Origin: Prevotellaceae bacterium UBA1787 | GTDB lineage: Bacteria; Bacteroidota; Bacteroidia; Bacteroidales; Bacteroidaceae | Length of the DNA stretch: 16,441 nt | Reading direction: 5' to 3' | Assembly: GCA_002315195.1 (NCBI GenBank) | Contig: DCGD01000101.1 | Location: 1 to 16,441 of the forward strand | In this document: in pieces, positions 1 through 9,287 of the stretch | How the letters are laid out: the number at the start of each line of letters is the position of its first letter | Position numbering within the stretch: position 1 is the first letter of the stretch | Made by a program: the position numbers and the translations under genes | Notes under the pieces: generated by a model | The model's database searches: none | The model's input: the letters and a program-made list of their open reading frames with translations, nothing else | Told to the model about the DNA's origin: nothing

Positions 1-749
1 ACGTCTGAATTCTGCAACTGAAAATCATTCAGCGCATCAAATTGGCTGCTCTGATTCCATACACCGGCCGTGATGGGTTGGTTCGGATTGACTTCGCGCG
101 CCCATTCAAAAGATTTCCTTAGCAAAGGTAGAGATTTCTCATAATATTTGCTGTTGCCCGGCTCGTTGTACAAATCCCACAACAATACACGTTCATCCTG
201 CGCAAAGTAGGTAAGAATATCCTTTATGTAAGGTTCCAAAACGGCATACATGGCCACCGTATCGGAACGGAGCGAGTCCGAGGGGTCGCGAACCCAACCG
301 GAATTGTGTATTCCCGGCTTGGGGTCAGGCTGTTTTCCGTAATAAGATTCGGCATTCCAACAATCGTCAAAGAACACGAACAACGGACGAATGCCATGGC
401 TTTCTGCCTTTGTCAAAAAATCATCCATGCGCATCTTCATGCCTTCGGGATCATTCTGCCACACGACACTACTTAGGTAAACTCGCATCGTGTTGAAACC
501 CAAATCCTCCGCCCAACCCATTTCTTTTTCAATTTGGGCTTCATCGTAGGTATCGGCACTCCACATTTCAATTTGGTTGATGGCAGTAGCGGGAATATAG
601 TCACAACCTCTCAACCATGGCAATTCCGCGTACCATTGATTCGCTTTTTCCTCGCTCCATCTTCCAGCCTGCTTTTTCTCCTGTTCTGCACACGAACCCA
701 TCAGCAGAAATACGCCAAGCAGAACAATAGTCAATATACTTTTACACAT
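1..749 (-). CDS. Clan GH-A (GH5-like) glycoside hydrolase lipoprotein, 3' end cut by window edge
   Basis: The reading frame opens at ATG (749-747) and runs off the left edge after 249 full codons without a stop. Residues 1-20 form a lipoprotein signal peptide (charged start, hydrophobic core, LLMGSC with Cys20 as the lipidation site), followed by a charged stretch with Glu at 22 and 24. The mature part has clan GH-A (beta/alpha)8-barrel features: an opening with WLRGCDY (46-51), the strand GFNTMRVYL (84-92), and WDLYNEPGN (191-199), where Glu196 fits the acid/base catalyst. The nucleophile Glu would lie beyond the edge. Similar Bacteroidetes proteins are often called 1,4-beta-xylanase or cellulase-like, but I cannot fix the substrate. 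It lies 96 nt downstream of the nucleotidyltransferase in the same direction. I found no clear TAnnTTTG box in that gap, so it may be co-transcribed. The fold is fairly sure and the specificity unknown. Confidence 0.85.
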   Translation of the reverse strand, partial: MCKSILTIVLLGVFLLMGSCAEQEKKQAGRWSEEKANQWYAELPWLRGCDYIPATAINQIEMWSADTYDEAQIEKEMGWAEDLGFNTMRVYLSSVVWQNDPEGMKMRMDDFLTKAESHGIRPLFVFFDDCWNAESYYGKQPDPKPGIHNSGWVRDPSDSLRSDTVAMYAVLEPYIKDILTYFAQDERVLLWDLYNEPGNSKYYEKSLPLLRKSFEWAREVNPNQPITAGVWNQSSQFDALNDFQLQNSD

Positions 750-845
750 ACGTTTTACTAATTTATACGACAACTTCGCCCTTACAATTTCTGTCAGGTA
801 CAATGCTTTGCTAATTAATCTGAATCTCTCACTTTTTACGGTTTC

Positions 846-1763
846 CTAAAACAATTTGGCGGGATATACGCCATCGTCAACGAGTTTCTGTATCTTCGCG
901 ACGGTATCTGGACGGTCTTCGGGATACGTTACACCAAACCAACGGCTCGTAGTATCAAGTACCTCAACAGTAGCCGATTTTTCGTTGATAAGCTTATCTA
1001 CCAACAACGGAATGAAGAACTCGGCTTTCAGATTCGTTTTGGTGGATTCAAGACTGAGGAATTGTTTGAAGAAATCGTTGCTGTAAGCAAAATAGTCAGG
1101 CGTGAATCCCCAAAAGTTCATGCTTACGGGTACGTTTTCGTCAACAGCCATCCACGTTTCGCCATCGTCTCCCAAAAATTTCACCTGCCCATCTTCCTTT
1201 CGCTCAATTTTCGTGCGCTCTACCACAGACAGCAAGAAGCGTTCTGAATTGGTCGCACATATACCACGAGAAACCGTACCACTCTCACTCAGCGTGTTCC
1301 CGACGCGGTAACCCACCATGGCATATTGACCCTTTGAACCTTCCTGAAGGTTGCTTAAATACTTGGCCATTACCTGGTAAGCATCACGCCCATAAAAATC
1401 GTCACAATTGATGACCGCAAATGGTTCATGAATGGCTTCCTCACCCATCATCACGGCATGATTGGTACCCCATGGTTTCGTTCGCCCTTCAGGGACGGCA
1501 AAACCTTCGGGTATCTTGTCCAACGATTGGAACACCACCTCGACGGGAAGATGACCTTCATACTTGCTTACTATCTTCTCACGGAAATCCTGCTCAAAAT
1601 CCTTGCGAATCACGAATACCAATTTACCAAAACCAGCCTGAATGGCATCGTAAATGGAATAGTCCATAATGGTTTCGCCATTAGGTCCCAATCCATCCAA
1701 CTGCTTCAAGCCTCCATAACGGCTGCCCATACCAGCCGCCAATAAAAACAAAGTGGGTTTCAT
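846..1763 (-). CDS. Sugar-phosphate nucleotidyltransferase (NTP_transferase family)
   Basis: This 305-residue cytoplasmic protein has the NTP_transferase Rossmann-like fold that joins an NTP and a sugar-1-phosphate into an NDP-sugar plus pyrophosphate. Visible motifs are the N-terminal nucleotide-binding loop LLAAGMGSRYGGLKQ (7-21), PWGTNHAV (97-104) and the metal-binding INCDDFYG (118-125). A conserved-looking C-terminal block SRWFGVTYPEDRP lies at 273-285. It starts at ATG (1763-1761) right at the first motif, so no N-terminal extension is likely. The length suits a stand-alone enzyme without the left-handed beta-helix of GlmU or GlmD proteins. Relatives in other bacteria work with a neighbouring anomeric sugar kinase (as in AmgK-MurU cell-wall recycling), but no kinase is adjacent here. 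Its substrate is therefore unknown. It lies downstream of tamL with a 118-nt gap that holds a candidate promoter of its own. Confidence 0.85.
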   Translation of the reverse strand: MKPTLFLLAAGMGSRYGGLKQLDGLGPNGETIMDYSIYDAIQAGFGKLVFVIRKDFEQDFREKIVSKYEGHLPVEVVFQSLDKIPEGFAVPEGRTKPWGTNHAVMMGEEAIHEPFAVINCDDFYGRDAYQVMAKYLSNLQEGSKGQYAMVGYRVGNTLSESGTVSRGICATNSERFLLSVVERTKIERKEDGQVKFLGDDGETWMAVDENVPVSMNFWGFTPDYFAYSNDFFKQFLSLESTKTNLKAEFFIPLLVDKLINEKSATVEVLDTTSRWFGVTYPEDRPDTVAKIQKLVDDGVYPAKLF

Positions 1764-1800
1764 ACAATTATTATTTGTTAATGAATATTCTTTCTAACCG

Positions 1801-1829
1801 CAAAATTACATATTTAATCGTAAAACAAT
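1801..1829 (-). promoter_or_regulatory. Candidate -7/-33 promoter for the nucleotidyltransferase gene
   Basis: Read on the minus strand, 1808-1801 is TAATTTTG, a full match to the Bacteroidetes -7 box TAnnTTTG. The upstream element is weak: only ATTG at 1829-1826, with a 17-nt spacer that is shorter than the usual 19-21. It would give a leader of about 30 nt before the ATG at 1763. The -7 match is clear and the -33 part is doubtful. Confidence 0.45.
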
Positions 1830-1835
1830 AAATAT

Positions 1836-1856
1836 TTTGCCATAGAATATGGAAAT
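1836..1856 (-). terminator. Weak hairpin downstream of tamL, possible terminator
   Basis: CCATA (1840-1844), GAA, TATGG (1848-1852) form a five-pair stem with a three-base loop. It can be lengthened by A-T pairs around a one-base bulge. On the minus strand it lies about 25 nt after the tamL stop and is followed by an AT-rich run (CAAAATATTTATTGTTTT). It is short and A-T rich, so this is only a plausible end for the tamB-tamL transcript. Confidence 0.3.
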
Positions 1857-1881
1857 CTATTTCAAGACAAAAAAAACAACA

Positions 1882-4368
1882 TCAGAAAGGATAACCAATC
1901 CCGAAATGCAGACACAGCGCATCCTTTAGTTTGCCGGCGTTGAAATATCCACTCCGCCCGTTGTCGGCGGGGTCATGAAGCGAGACACCCAAGTCGAGAC
2001 GCAATACAATGAAGTCCATGTCATAACGTATGCCGAATCCGGTACCCAACGCCAAATCCCTGAGAAAACGGTCCGCGGACAACCTTCCGCCGGGTCTGCT
2101 GTCATCCTTGCGCACCAACCACACATTGCCGGCGTCCAAAAACAATGCGCCGTTCAACGTGTCAAAGATAGGAAAACGATATTCCACGTTACCTTCCAAT
2201 TTGATGTCTCCTACATGACTGAGCGCGCCATAACTGTCGGAAGGGGCATGATAACAGCCTGGACCGACACTGCGGAATGCGAAAGCTCGAATACTGTTGG
2301 AACCACCGATAAAAAACTGATCATTGTAAGGTGCCTCCACGCTGTTGCCATACGGACAGATTATTCCCGCCATCAATCGTGTCGCTATCTTGTTGTTTCT
2401 CGTAATCTTGAACGTGTTGCGCATCTCTACGGAAAGTTTTACATATTGTGCGAACGGGTTTTGCGCCAGTTGCTTCTCGGTTTCGCTAAACCTGCGCCCC
2501 GCCAATGCATAAAGACATGACGTAAGATTACCGGCTTCCTTGGCTGCCACCTGCAACCATAGAGGATTGCGATGAACGGCGGCGGAAGTGTACGTGAACT
2601 TATATTGCATGGACGGAACAAAATTGTCATTCAAACTATATATCAATCCTGGATTCTCAATCAAAATCATAAAAAAATCCTCCGTACAATGGAACAAATG
2701 GTTATAGGCCAAAGAAAAAGGTGTGAATTCATGTTGCACCGTACGCTTCTTGTTCCACGAATATGCAGCCTGCAAATTCAATGTAAACATATTGAAATAA
2801 CCCGATCGATTCAGCCAATCCGCGCCGATGGAGAACTTGGTATTGGTAGGAAAGCGAAAGGCTCGTCTACTGATGCCCGGAAACACTATCCGGGGAAAAT
2901 CGAAAGACAATTCTGTTCCCAATTCGTAGGAATTGAAGAAAGCGTCCTTTGATGCCGTCTCGTCACGGAAACGCCATTCGTAATTGCCGTAGAGCTTGAA
3001 ATTCACCAGTTCCGCGCCGCGGAAAGCATTTCTTCGCTGAAGATTCAAGGAAAGTCCGGGACCGATGCGGTCACTGTTCTTCGTTGTCACATTCATCTCG
3101 ACCGACGTGGTGAATGGCTTGTCCAAAATGGCGGTAACCATGAAATCCAAAGTATCGCAGGATTTCAGTGTGTCGCGACGCGCATACCTTGAATTGATTT
3201 GGCTGAATATTCCCAATGAAGACAACAGTTCCTGCGTTCTTTCCTCATCCTGCTGTCGGTATTTCCGCCCATGACGATGCGCTATGTTCTGAAGCCACAC
3301 CAAGGGATAGAGCGGCATTTTCTTGCCTGAATAATTGATGGTATAACTTCGCAACGTCAACGAATGGGATATGGTGTCTTTCTCGTTTCGTAGAAGGTTG
3401 ATGATAGTATTGCCCATATACCACGGATGATTCACCATGGCAGAAATGTTGTTCTTGGGGGACATTTCCAATTGCACTTTATAAGGGACTGCGATGGTAT
3501 CGGCTTTGAAACTGGCATGGGAAGCCCTGTAATAGTAATAACCCTCATTGCGGAGCAATTCTTCAATGCGGGTTTGCTCAGACATTAAATTATTGACACT
3601 GAACGCTGATCCTTTTTTCAAATGAGAGTCTTTCAATGATTTGCGTATCAAACTGTCAGCGCTCTCGGGGAAATTGCGGTAACTGATGGAATCCAACCGA
3701 AAGAGCCTCCCCGGCCTTATGAAATAACTTATCCTTGCCTTGCGCGGATTTTCCGCATTGTTCTGGATTTCGTACCATACTTTTCCGCGAAAAAAACCAA
3801 AATTCTGCAATGTGTTGGTGGCTACCTTCACGCGAGTCTCCGGATTGACGGTTGAAATGAGTACCGGCTCCGAGGCAAAAGAGTTGTACATCCACTTGGC
3901 GAAACCCGACGTTTTGTCAACAAAAGCGTTATATGTCCACAAGCCAATAGGGAGCGGAAACCTATGATACGCACTCCATAAAAGTGCATTGTTCGGTGCA
4001 TATTCCAATATGGCGTTTACCTCCAAGGCGGCTGCGTCAAGTACCATCCGATAATTTTTTCTTCGCTGCTGCCATACGTCCGATTCGGTTTTGGTAAGGG
4101 AATTCGGATTGGCATAATACTTGTCTTCCACGTCATTCCCACTGCCGCTCAGCAAATCGCCAATCTTCCCCGCCACCGATGCTATGGCGGTAATCACCCC
4201 GGAAGTGTCGTTCTTGTGGTTTTCGATTGTCTGACCAGGCTTGAAATATTTGATTTCTTTCACACCCGTATACAAGGTCTCCCCCTCCGGCAAGTTTTCC
4301 GTCGTGGAACACGCCATCAGAAGAAACACAACCAACAAGCCAACCAAGCCACCTAACTTATTTTTCAT
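1882..4368 (-). CDS. tamL: TamL: lipid-anchored Omp85-family outer-membrane assembly protein
   Basis: I place the start at ATG 4368, giving 828 residues, because it gives a clean lipoprotein signal (MKNKLGGLVG, hydrophobic core, FLLMAC with Cys20) followed by STTENLPEGETLY, an opening typical of TamL. The frame is open to 4578, but that upstream part lies inside tamB and has no signal-like sequence; ATG 4386 is a minor alternative. Residues from roughly 170 to 420 look like POTRA repeats. About 421-828 is the 16-strand beta-barrel, with the Omp85 loop-6 signature FFIGGSNSIRAF (686-697, equivalent to the VRGF motif), GDIKLEGNVEYRF (720-732), FLDAGNVW (743-750) and a terminal Phe in GIGYPF. TamL is the Bacteroidetes counterpart of TamA, attached to the outer membrane also by a lipid. 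With the overlapping upstream tamB it should form an envelope-spanning complex for outer-membrane protein or lipid delivery. The family is sure; the exact cargo is not. Confidence 0.9.
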   Translation of the reverse strand: MKNKLGGLVGLLVVFLLMACSTTENLPEGETLYTGVKEIKYFKPGQTIENHKNDTSGVITAIASVAGKIGDLLSGSGNDVEDKYYANPNSLTKTESDVWQQRRKNYRMVLDAAALEVNAILEYAPNNALLWSAYHRFPLPIGLWTYNAFVDKTSGFAKWMYNSFASEPVLISTVNPETRVKVATNTLQNFGFFRGKVWYEIQNNAENPRKARISYFIRPGRLFRLDSISYRNFPESADSLIRKSLKDSHLKKGSAFSVNNLMSEQTRIEELLRNEGYYYYRASHASFKADTIAVPYKVQLEMSPKNNISAMVNHPWYMGNTIINLLRNEKDTISHSLTLRSYTINYSGKKMPLYPLVWLQNIAHRHGRKYRQQDEERTQELLSSLGIFSQINSRYARRDTLKSCDTLDFMVTAILDKPFTTSVEMNVTTKNSDRIGPGLSLNLQRRNAFRGAELVNFKLYGNYEWRFRDETASKDAFFNSYELGTELSFDFPRIVFPGISRRAFRFPTNTKFSIGADWLNRSGYFNMFTLNLQAAYSWNKKRTVQHEFTPFSLAYNHLFHCTEDFFMILIENPGLIYSLNDNFVPSMQYKFTYTSAAVHRNPLWLQVAAKEAGNLTSCLYALAGRRFSETEKQLAQNPFAQYVKLSVEMRNTFKITRNNKIATRLMAGIICPYGNSVEAPYNDQFFIGGSNSIRAFAFRSVGPGCYHAPSDSYGALSHVGDIKLEGNVEYRFPIFDTLNGALFLDAGNVWLVRKDDSRPGGRLSADRFLRDLALGTGFGIRYDMDFIVLRLDLGVSLHDPADNGRSGYFNAGKLKDALCLHFGIGYPF

Positions 4369-7300
4369 CTTTTTCCATGTTTTCATGCCCTGTCTCAGCG
4401 TTCTCTTTTTCCTTCCTTTCGGAACGAAACAAAAAAAGTTCGCCAAGCCTATCCACTTTCCGCCGCCACAAGAAACCTCCCCCCGCCGCCGTATAGCGTC
4501 CTTCCAGCGGGTCCTTCCTGTTGTTTTCATAAAACAACAGGAGATGGCGCGACGTTGAATTTCCCAAACGACACTCAAGGGAAATGTTGTCTATGAAACT
4601 CTCACCTTTGTTCTTTTCGTCACGCCCGGAACTGACCTTACCTCCAATCCTGAAGGTGATGCGGTCATTCCAAAAACGCTTGGCAAATTGGAATGAGTAA
4701 TCCGTACGATAATTGCCTTTCGCATTCGTATTGCCGGATACATCGACACTAAAATCCACTGATTTAAGGGCGTTTCCCGCCAAGTTCTGTATTTCCGATT
4801 GTAGGAACGCGTTCAAGGCATTCGTCGCCTTGAATGCGGACTTGTTGGAGGAAGACAAATACGCACCCGTCGCCAACACGCCGACCGCCAATTTCCCGCG
4901 TTCCTCCTTGGTCATGGATTTCAATTCATTTTGGACACTGATGTCCTCCGGGGCGTCGATGAGAAATTCCAAACCCATGTCGTTCAAAGTCTGCGTAATG
5001 GAAACCCCGACGTCGAACTTGACAATCCTGCCTTGTTCATCCTTGTCGTTCACCACCGTCCTGAGCGTTTCCATTGCCGTGATGTTCAGAGATGGGTTCA
5101 TGGGATCGCCTGTGAAATTGATGAAACTTCCTTCTTTTAATTTAAATGTCTTGAGGGGAATGAACGGGAGAGCATATTTCATTTCACCACTGTTCATGGA
5201 AAAGCGCCCTGACAGCGAGAAGTTGCCTGCGGGCGTGTAGCGCATGGCAAGGATACCTCCTCCCTCACAATTGAAATAACTGGAGGCGTCGGAACTGAAC
5301 TCGCACCTCAGTTTAGTGGCGTCACTCATCCGAATTTTCATATTCATGAACAAACCTCCGATTGGTTGGAATTCCGTTTTGGAGACCGTCGCCGTGTCAC
5401 TGAAATCCACGAACTCAACCAACCCCTCCAACCTGTCTTCTACCGTCAGAGGGGAATCCTTCATAATATAGGTGACGTTCGTATTGCCCAACACGTCTAT
5501 ATCGCCTTTAAGTCTCATCAACGATGTATTGCCTTTTAACGCAGCATCCAAGTTCACAAACACCTTACCGAACACGATGCTTTGCTTTGTCTTGTGCGCA
5601 TTGACTATTTGGAAATTCTTCGCCTTGAATCCCAAATCCAACTTTATGTTCGATAAATCCGCTATGTCTATGTTTCCGCTGACATTCAATGGATTATTCT
5701 TTTCAGCAAGCAATTTCACACCATCCACCAAGATTTTATTATCCTCGATGCTCAAGGATTTGTCTTCCACCTTCATGCTGATGCCATAGACCGATGAAAG
5801 AACACAAAGGGAATCCGTTTCCAAATGGCCGTTCATTAGCATCTTGGAAAGTTCGCCGGAAAGCTGCACTTCCCCTTTCAAGAAACCCGAGAGAGCCAAA
5901 GTCCCATCTTCTCCCATGAAACCATTCAGCATATCCGCGGGAAAGCGCATCAGTTTTGCTTCAGCAAAAATGGAGTCTACCTCATTGGTCATCAACAAAC
6001 CCTCAATGTTCACAATTTCCTGATGGTTTCGCGAAAGATTGACGACGACTTGATGCTCGTTCGCTGCCTTTGGCAAGTACAGCATTTCTGAAGACACGTT
6101 TCCCAAGGCTGCATTTTCATAATACAAATCCTTCACATTTACCGCACCCGTCGCGGAGACATCGCGCTTTTCCCATTTCGCATGGAAATCTCCGTCCAAC
6201 AAGCCACCCAACGAAGGCATGAAAGGTAGTACATGCGTCAACTCCCTCAAGTTCACATTGTGCATACTTACGGACAATTCACGCAATGAGTCTCCCTCGG
6301 GTGTATCTATTTTCAATCCGGTATTGTCATCCGCCAGTAAACTGAGATTGGCACAAATGCTGCTGTCTTTCCGAAGCGTAATGAAATTATCCTTGTTTAT
6401 CTTGAACTTGCGATAGGCTATCGTCGCAATTTCCGGGAACATGTGAATGCTCATCTCTCCATCTTGTGACATCTGCAGACGCACGCCCATGTTCAGTCCC
6501 TCCTTGTCCTCCTCATCAAAATATTTTGTTTCCACACCGATGCCGGCTTCGGACAAACAACCCTGAAAATGCGCCCTGAACTTGTTGGGATTTCTTTTGC
6601 TTCGGTTATTTATGTCACAGTTCACTTTCATACCCACGGTATCATGAAAGATTTGTATGTTGGTGTCATCCAACAGAAGGTCGCCTGTTTTCAACGCCAT
6701 CACTTTCATATTGCCATTCAATCCGCGCTTGGCATCGGTATGCAAATCAACGTCCATGCTGTCCAATTGATACCCCATGAATGAAAGCGTGTTTCGGAAT
6801 GGATTGTTCTTTCCGCAGACAAGTCCCAAAACCATGTTTGGAAGCATGGCAGTCAATGCAACCTCATCAATCATGCGATTCTTCACCTGACACAGCATCG
6901 TGTCCACAAACGCGCCGAATTTCCCTACGGCATCCGACAACGATTGATCCATTTTCACGTGAAAAGACAAGTCACCCGCCAACATACGGGCCATGGTCTC
7001 TTTATCAGATGTTTCAAACTCATACCGCAACCCATACTTCGCCGAGTAGTCCCTGGAAGGTGTCATGATGCGTATCTTGCCAATGATGCCGTCTGATTTC
7101 AGATGAATGCCGTCTTTGTTGACGTTGGCATTTAATTTAAAACCTGTCGCCAAATGCAATGAATCGTTCTCCGACACCAAATAGCGCATACATAAATCAT
7201 CCACACCGCCTTGGAGGGACAATTTCAAGTTTTTCTCTACGACATTTCCCATCAAATTCATGCTGCCATGAATCATGGCGTTCAGAACTTCCAAGTTGCA

Positions 7301-8974
7301 ATTCATCCCTCCGTTGTTCACTTCTGCATTCAAACGGACACTGTCCAAAGGCATTGTTCCAATACGGAATTTTCGTATGTCCGCAGTGGCGAACAACCTG
7401 GTTTTGGTTGAGAAAAAATCGAAACCCCGCCCCTTTGCATCAATTCGGGCGGTCAATGCCGACAATGAATCATTTGGAAAAAACAATCCTATTGGGAATT
7501 GCGAAGCGTGGATTTTGAATTCATATTTCTCGCTTCTTGGTGCATACGAACCATCCAGCGACATGTTTCCACTCCCGACTTTCATCAAAGCATTGGTGCA
7601 ATAAGCCTCTCCGCGCATTTCGGCAACTCCCGTCAAATCCATCTTTTTCGGAATGTGAACTACCTCACTGAAAGTCTTAGGCATAAGTTGATGGATTGGA
7701 TGTGTCCCAGTCTTTATGGAATAATGCAACTTTCCATTACGCATATTTTCCTTCGTGCAATTCTGCATCCTTCCATTCACATCGATTTCAAAATAAGAAG
7801 GCAACTTGACTACCGCTTTTCTGACATTCATTTCACCCAAATTGCCTTTTGCGTCAAGTTCCATGTCAAGTCCATGAAATTTCGGACAGTTTAAGGTGTC
7901 CCTCATTATGTTTGGCATGAAACACATCACGTCTTCACGTCTTATTGTACCTTTGGCATTGACTTCCATTTGGCACGATGTTCCAACCTTCAGTGCGTTC
8001 CATGGCAATTTCACCTTGGCTGACAAGTTAGAATGAGCGGTGCATATATGCATGGAAGGCACAATCAACGACAACGAATCGTACGCCACCTCCGCATTCA
8101 TTTCTTCTACTGCTATCCCACACCTTTCTTGAAAACTGAGTCGCCTTATGGCGGCTGCAATGTGTCCGGCGGCATAACGTGCGGTATCAAGACGAAGTGA
8201 CAAATCCCTCACTTTAATATGGTTCACGTCAAATCCCTTGCACCTCGAAGCGTATGGTATGTCATAATCGATGTTACTTTGTCTAATGGACAAACGCTTG
8301 ACGCCATAATCCACCGCACCTACGTCGCCATAACCCTCTTCCATTCGGAAACCACCAAGAAACGCGTCTATGCGCAGGGAGTCTCCCGGAAGCCTGATGA
8401 ACAAATGCGTTTGGTGGAAATCCGCCAAACTAACGCGGATTTTCAACTTGGTAGGTTCGGACCGCGTTGTATCGACGGCGCCCGTATCGCTCAGGACCAC
8501 TTGGACATCGCTGTTTCGCAACATCAGCCGTCGCAATTCCATGGCGTGCAAATCCATACGAAACATGGCGGGAGACTGTACGCCCAAAAAACCTATGCGT
8601 CCTTTGATGTGCGTATCACTGATTTTGTCTTTCGTATCCAACCGTGCATTGCATAACTGAAGCTCATTCAATTCAACCTTCCCATTCAACAAAGGAAGAA
8701 GCCGAGCATCCAACCTTACATATTCCGCCGCTACTATAGTGTCGCGTCCTTCGACAACGAGCGTTTTGTTCAAAACGAAATCAAGAGGAAAAGCCAGCCG
8801 CAAACGCTCTATGCTTACAGCCATGTTCATCTCTTTTGACAAACTTTCCATCACCACAGACTTTATCCAATTTTGGATAGGTGGCACATAGATGAGGATG
8901 GCCGTCAAAAAAAACAAACCTATCGGAATTGCAGGAACAAGCCCTGCCCATTTCAACCAACGCTTGGGAACCAT
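4358..8974 (-). CDS. tamB: TamB: AsmA-like translocation and assembly module protein
   Basis: The start at ATG 8974 gives 1538 residues. A longer frame opens at 9067, but it would place the start upstream of a well-formed promoter at 8997-9027, and its extra 31 residues look like non-coding translation. Residues about 9-30 are one inner-membrane helix, followed by a very long stretch of alternating beta segments typical of the hydrophobic beta-taco groove of AsmA/TamB proteins. The C-terminal TamB (DUF490) domain is clear, including VQNELKSMTKEERGKLAV (1347-1364), then a strand-rich end and a charged tail of about 20 residues. TamB spans the periplasm from the inner membrane and pairs with an outer-membrane Omp85 partner. 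That partner is the next gene, tamL, which starts 11 nt before the tamB stop. Members of the wider family are implicated in phospholipid transport as well as outer-membrane protein assembly. Identification rests on the C-terminal motif, length, topology and neighbour. Confidence 0.92.
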   Translation of the reverse strand: MVPKRWLKWAGLVPAIPIGLFFLTAILIYVPPIQNWIKSVVMESLSKEMNMAVSIERLRLAFPLDFVLNKTLVVEGRDTIVAAEYVRLDARLLPLLNGKVELNELQLCNARLDTKDKISDTHIKGRIGFLGVQSPAMFRMDLHAMELRRLMLRNSDVQVVLSDTGAVDTTRSEPTKLKIRVSLADFHQTHLFIRLPGDSLRIDAFLGGFRMEEGYGDVGAVDYGVKRLSIRQSNIDYDIPYASRCKGFDVNHIKVRDLSLRLDTARYAAGHIAAAIRRLSFQERCGIAVEEMNAEVAYDSLSLIVPSMHICTAHSNLSAKVKLPWNALKVGTSCQMEVNAKGTIRREDVMCFMPNIMRDTLNCPKFHGLDMELDAKGNLGEMNVRKAVVKLPSYFEIDVNGRMQNCTKENMRNGKLHYSIKTGTHPIHQLMPKTFSEVVHIPKKMDLTGVAEMRGEAYCTNALMKVGSGNMSLDGSYAPRSEKYEFKIHASQFPIGLFFPNDSLSALTARIDAKGRGFDFFSTKTRLFATADIRKFRIGTMPLDSVRLNAEVNNGGMNCNLEVLNAMIHGSMNLMGNVVEKNLKLSLQGGVDDLCMRYLVSENDSLHLATGFKLNANVNKDGIHLKSDGIIGKIRIMTPSRDYSAKYGLRYEFETSDKETMARMLAGDLSFHVKMDQSLSDAVGKFGAFVDTMLCQVKNRMIDEVALTAMLPNMVLGLVCGKNNPFRNTLSFMGYQLDSMDVDLHTDAKRGLNGNMKVMALKTGDLLLDDTNIQIFHDTVGMKVNCDINNRSKRNPNKFRAHFQGCLSEAGIGVETKYFDEEDKEGLNMGVRLQMSQDGEMSIHMFPEIATIAYRKFKINKDNFITLRKDSSICANLSLLADDNTGLKIDTPEGDSLRELSVSMHNVNLRELTHVLPFMPSLGGLLDGDFHAKWEKRDVSATGAVNVKDLYYENAALGNVSSEMLYLPKAANEHQVVVNLSRNHQEIVNIEGLLMTNEVDSIFAEAKLMRFPADMLNGFMGEDGTLALSGFLKGEVQLSGELSKMLMNGHLETDSLCVLSSVYGISMKVEDKSLSIEDNKILVDGVKLLAEKNNPLNVSGNIDIADLSNIKLDLGFKAKNFQIVNAHKTKQSIVFGKVFVNLDAALKGNTSLMRLKGDIDVLGNTNVTYIMKDSPLTVEDRLEGLVEFVDFSDTATVSKTEFQPIGGLFMNMKIRMSDATKLRCEFSSDASSYFNCEGGGILAMRYTPAGNFSLSGRFSMNSGEMKYALPFIPLKTFKLKEGSFINFTGDPMNPSLNITAMETLRTVVNDKDEQGRIVKFDVGVSITQTLNDMGLEFLIDAPEDISVQNELKSMTKEERGKLAVGVLATGAYLSSSNKSAFKATNALNAFLQSEIQNLAGNALKSVDFSVDVSGNTNAKGNYRTDYSFQFAKRFWNDRITFRIGGKVSSGRDEKNKGESFIDNISLECRLGNSTSRHLLLFYENNRKDPLEGRYTAAGGGFLWRRKVDRLGELFLFRSERKEKENAETGHENMEKDEK

Positions 8975-8996
8975 GTCTTCTTGATGTTTGAAAATG

Positions 8997-9027
8997 CAAA
9001 GATAATGCGCACCGATTGCAGTACAAA
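8997..9027 (-). promoter_or_regulatory. Bacteroidetes-type promoter of the tamB-tamL operon
   Basis: On the minus strand, TTTG at 9027-9024 is followed after exactly 19 nt by TATCTTTG at 9004-8997. This matches the -33/-7 consensus in both sequence and spacing. Transcription would begin near 8990 and give a leader of about 16 nt before ATG 8974. The site therefore also decides the tamB start. Confidence 0.75.
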
Positions 9028-9287
9028 GAAAAAAATCAGTTTTTTCCCCTTGACGACACTTTGCCAATCAACACCAAACCAATTTGAGGTCAGATTTGCC
9101 ATTTCTCAAACCAAGCACGTTTCATGAAAGACAAAAATAAGAAAGGAAATCACTTGTTTGGGACACTGTTTCGCCTTGCAATGTGTCACACGGCATTGAA
9201 ATTTATTTGGGACAAATTGAGAACACAATGAAACATCCGCGGAAATCTATCCAACGAACCACACCTAAAGATTTTTCTTGCCATGTC

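Noticed and set aside
1975..2520. Plus-strand open frame of 181 codons inside tamL
   Set aside because: Antisense to the conserved Omp85 barrel region, with no motif or promoter.
4369..4578. N-terminal extension of TamL to 4578
   Set aside because: The extra 70 residues overlap tamB and would bury the lipoprotein signal peptide.
4713..5240. Plus-strand open frame of 175 codons inside tamB
   Set aside because: It lies fully antisense to well-supported tamB coding sequence, has no recognisable domain, and its composition is what reverse reading of that gene would give.
8975..9067. N-terminal extension of TamB to 9067
   Set aside because: It would start upstream of the well-formed promoter at 8997-9027 and lacks any membrane or conserved feature.
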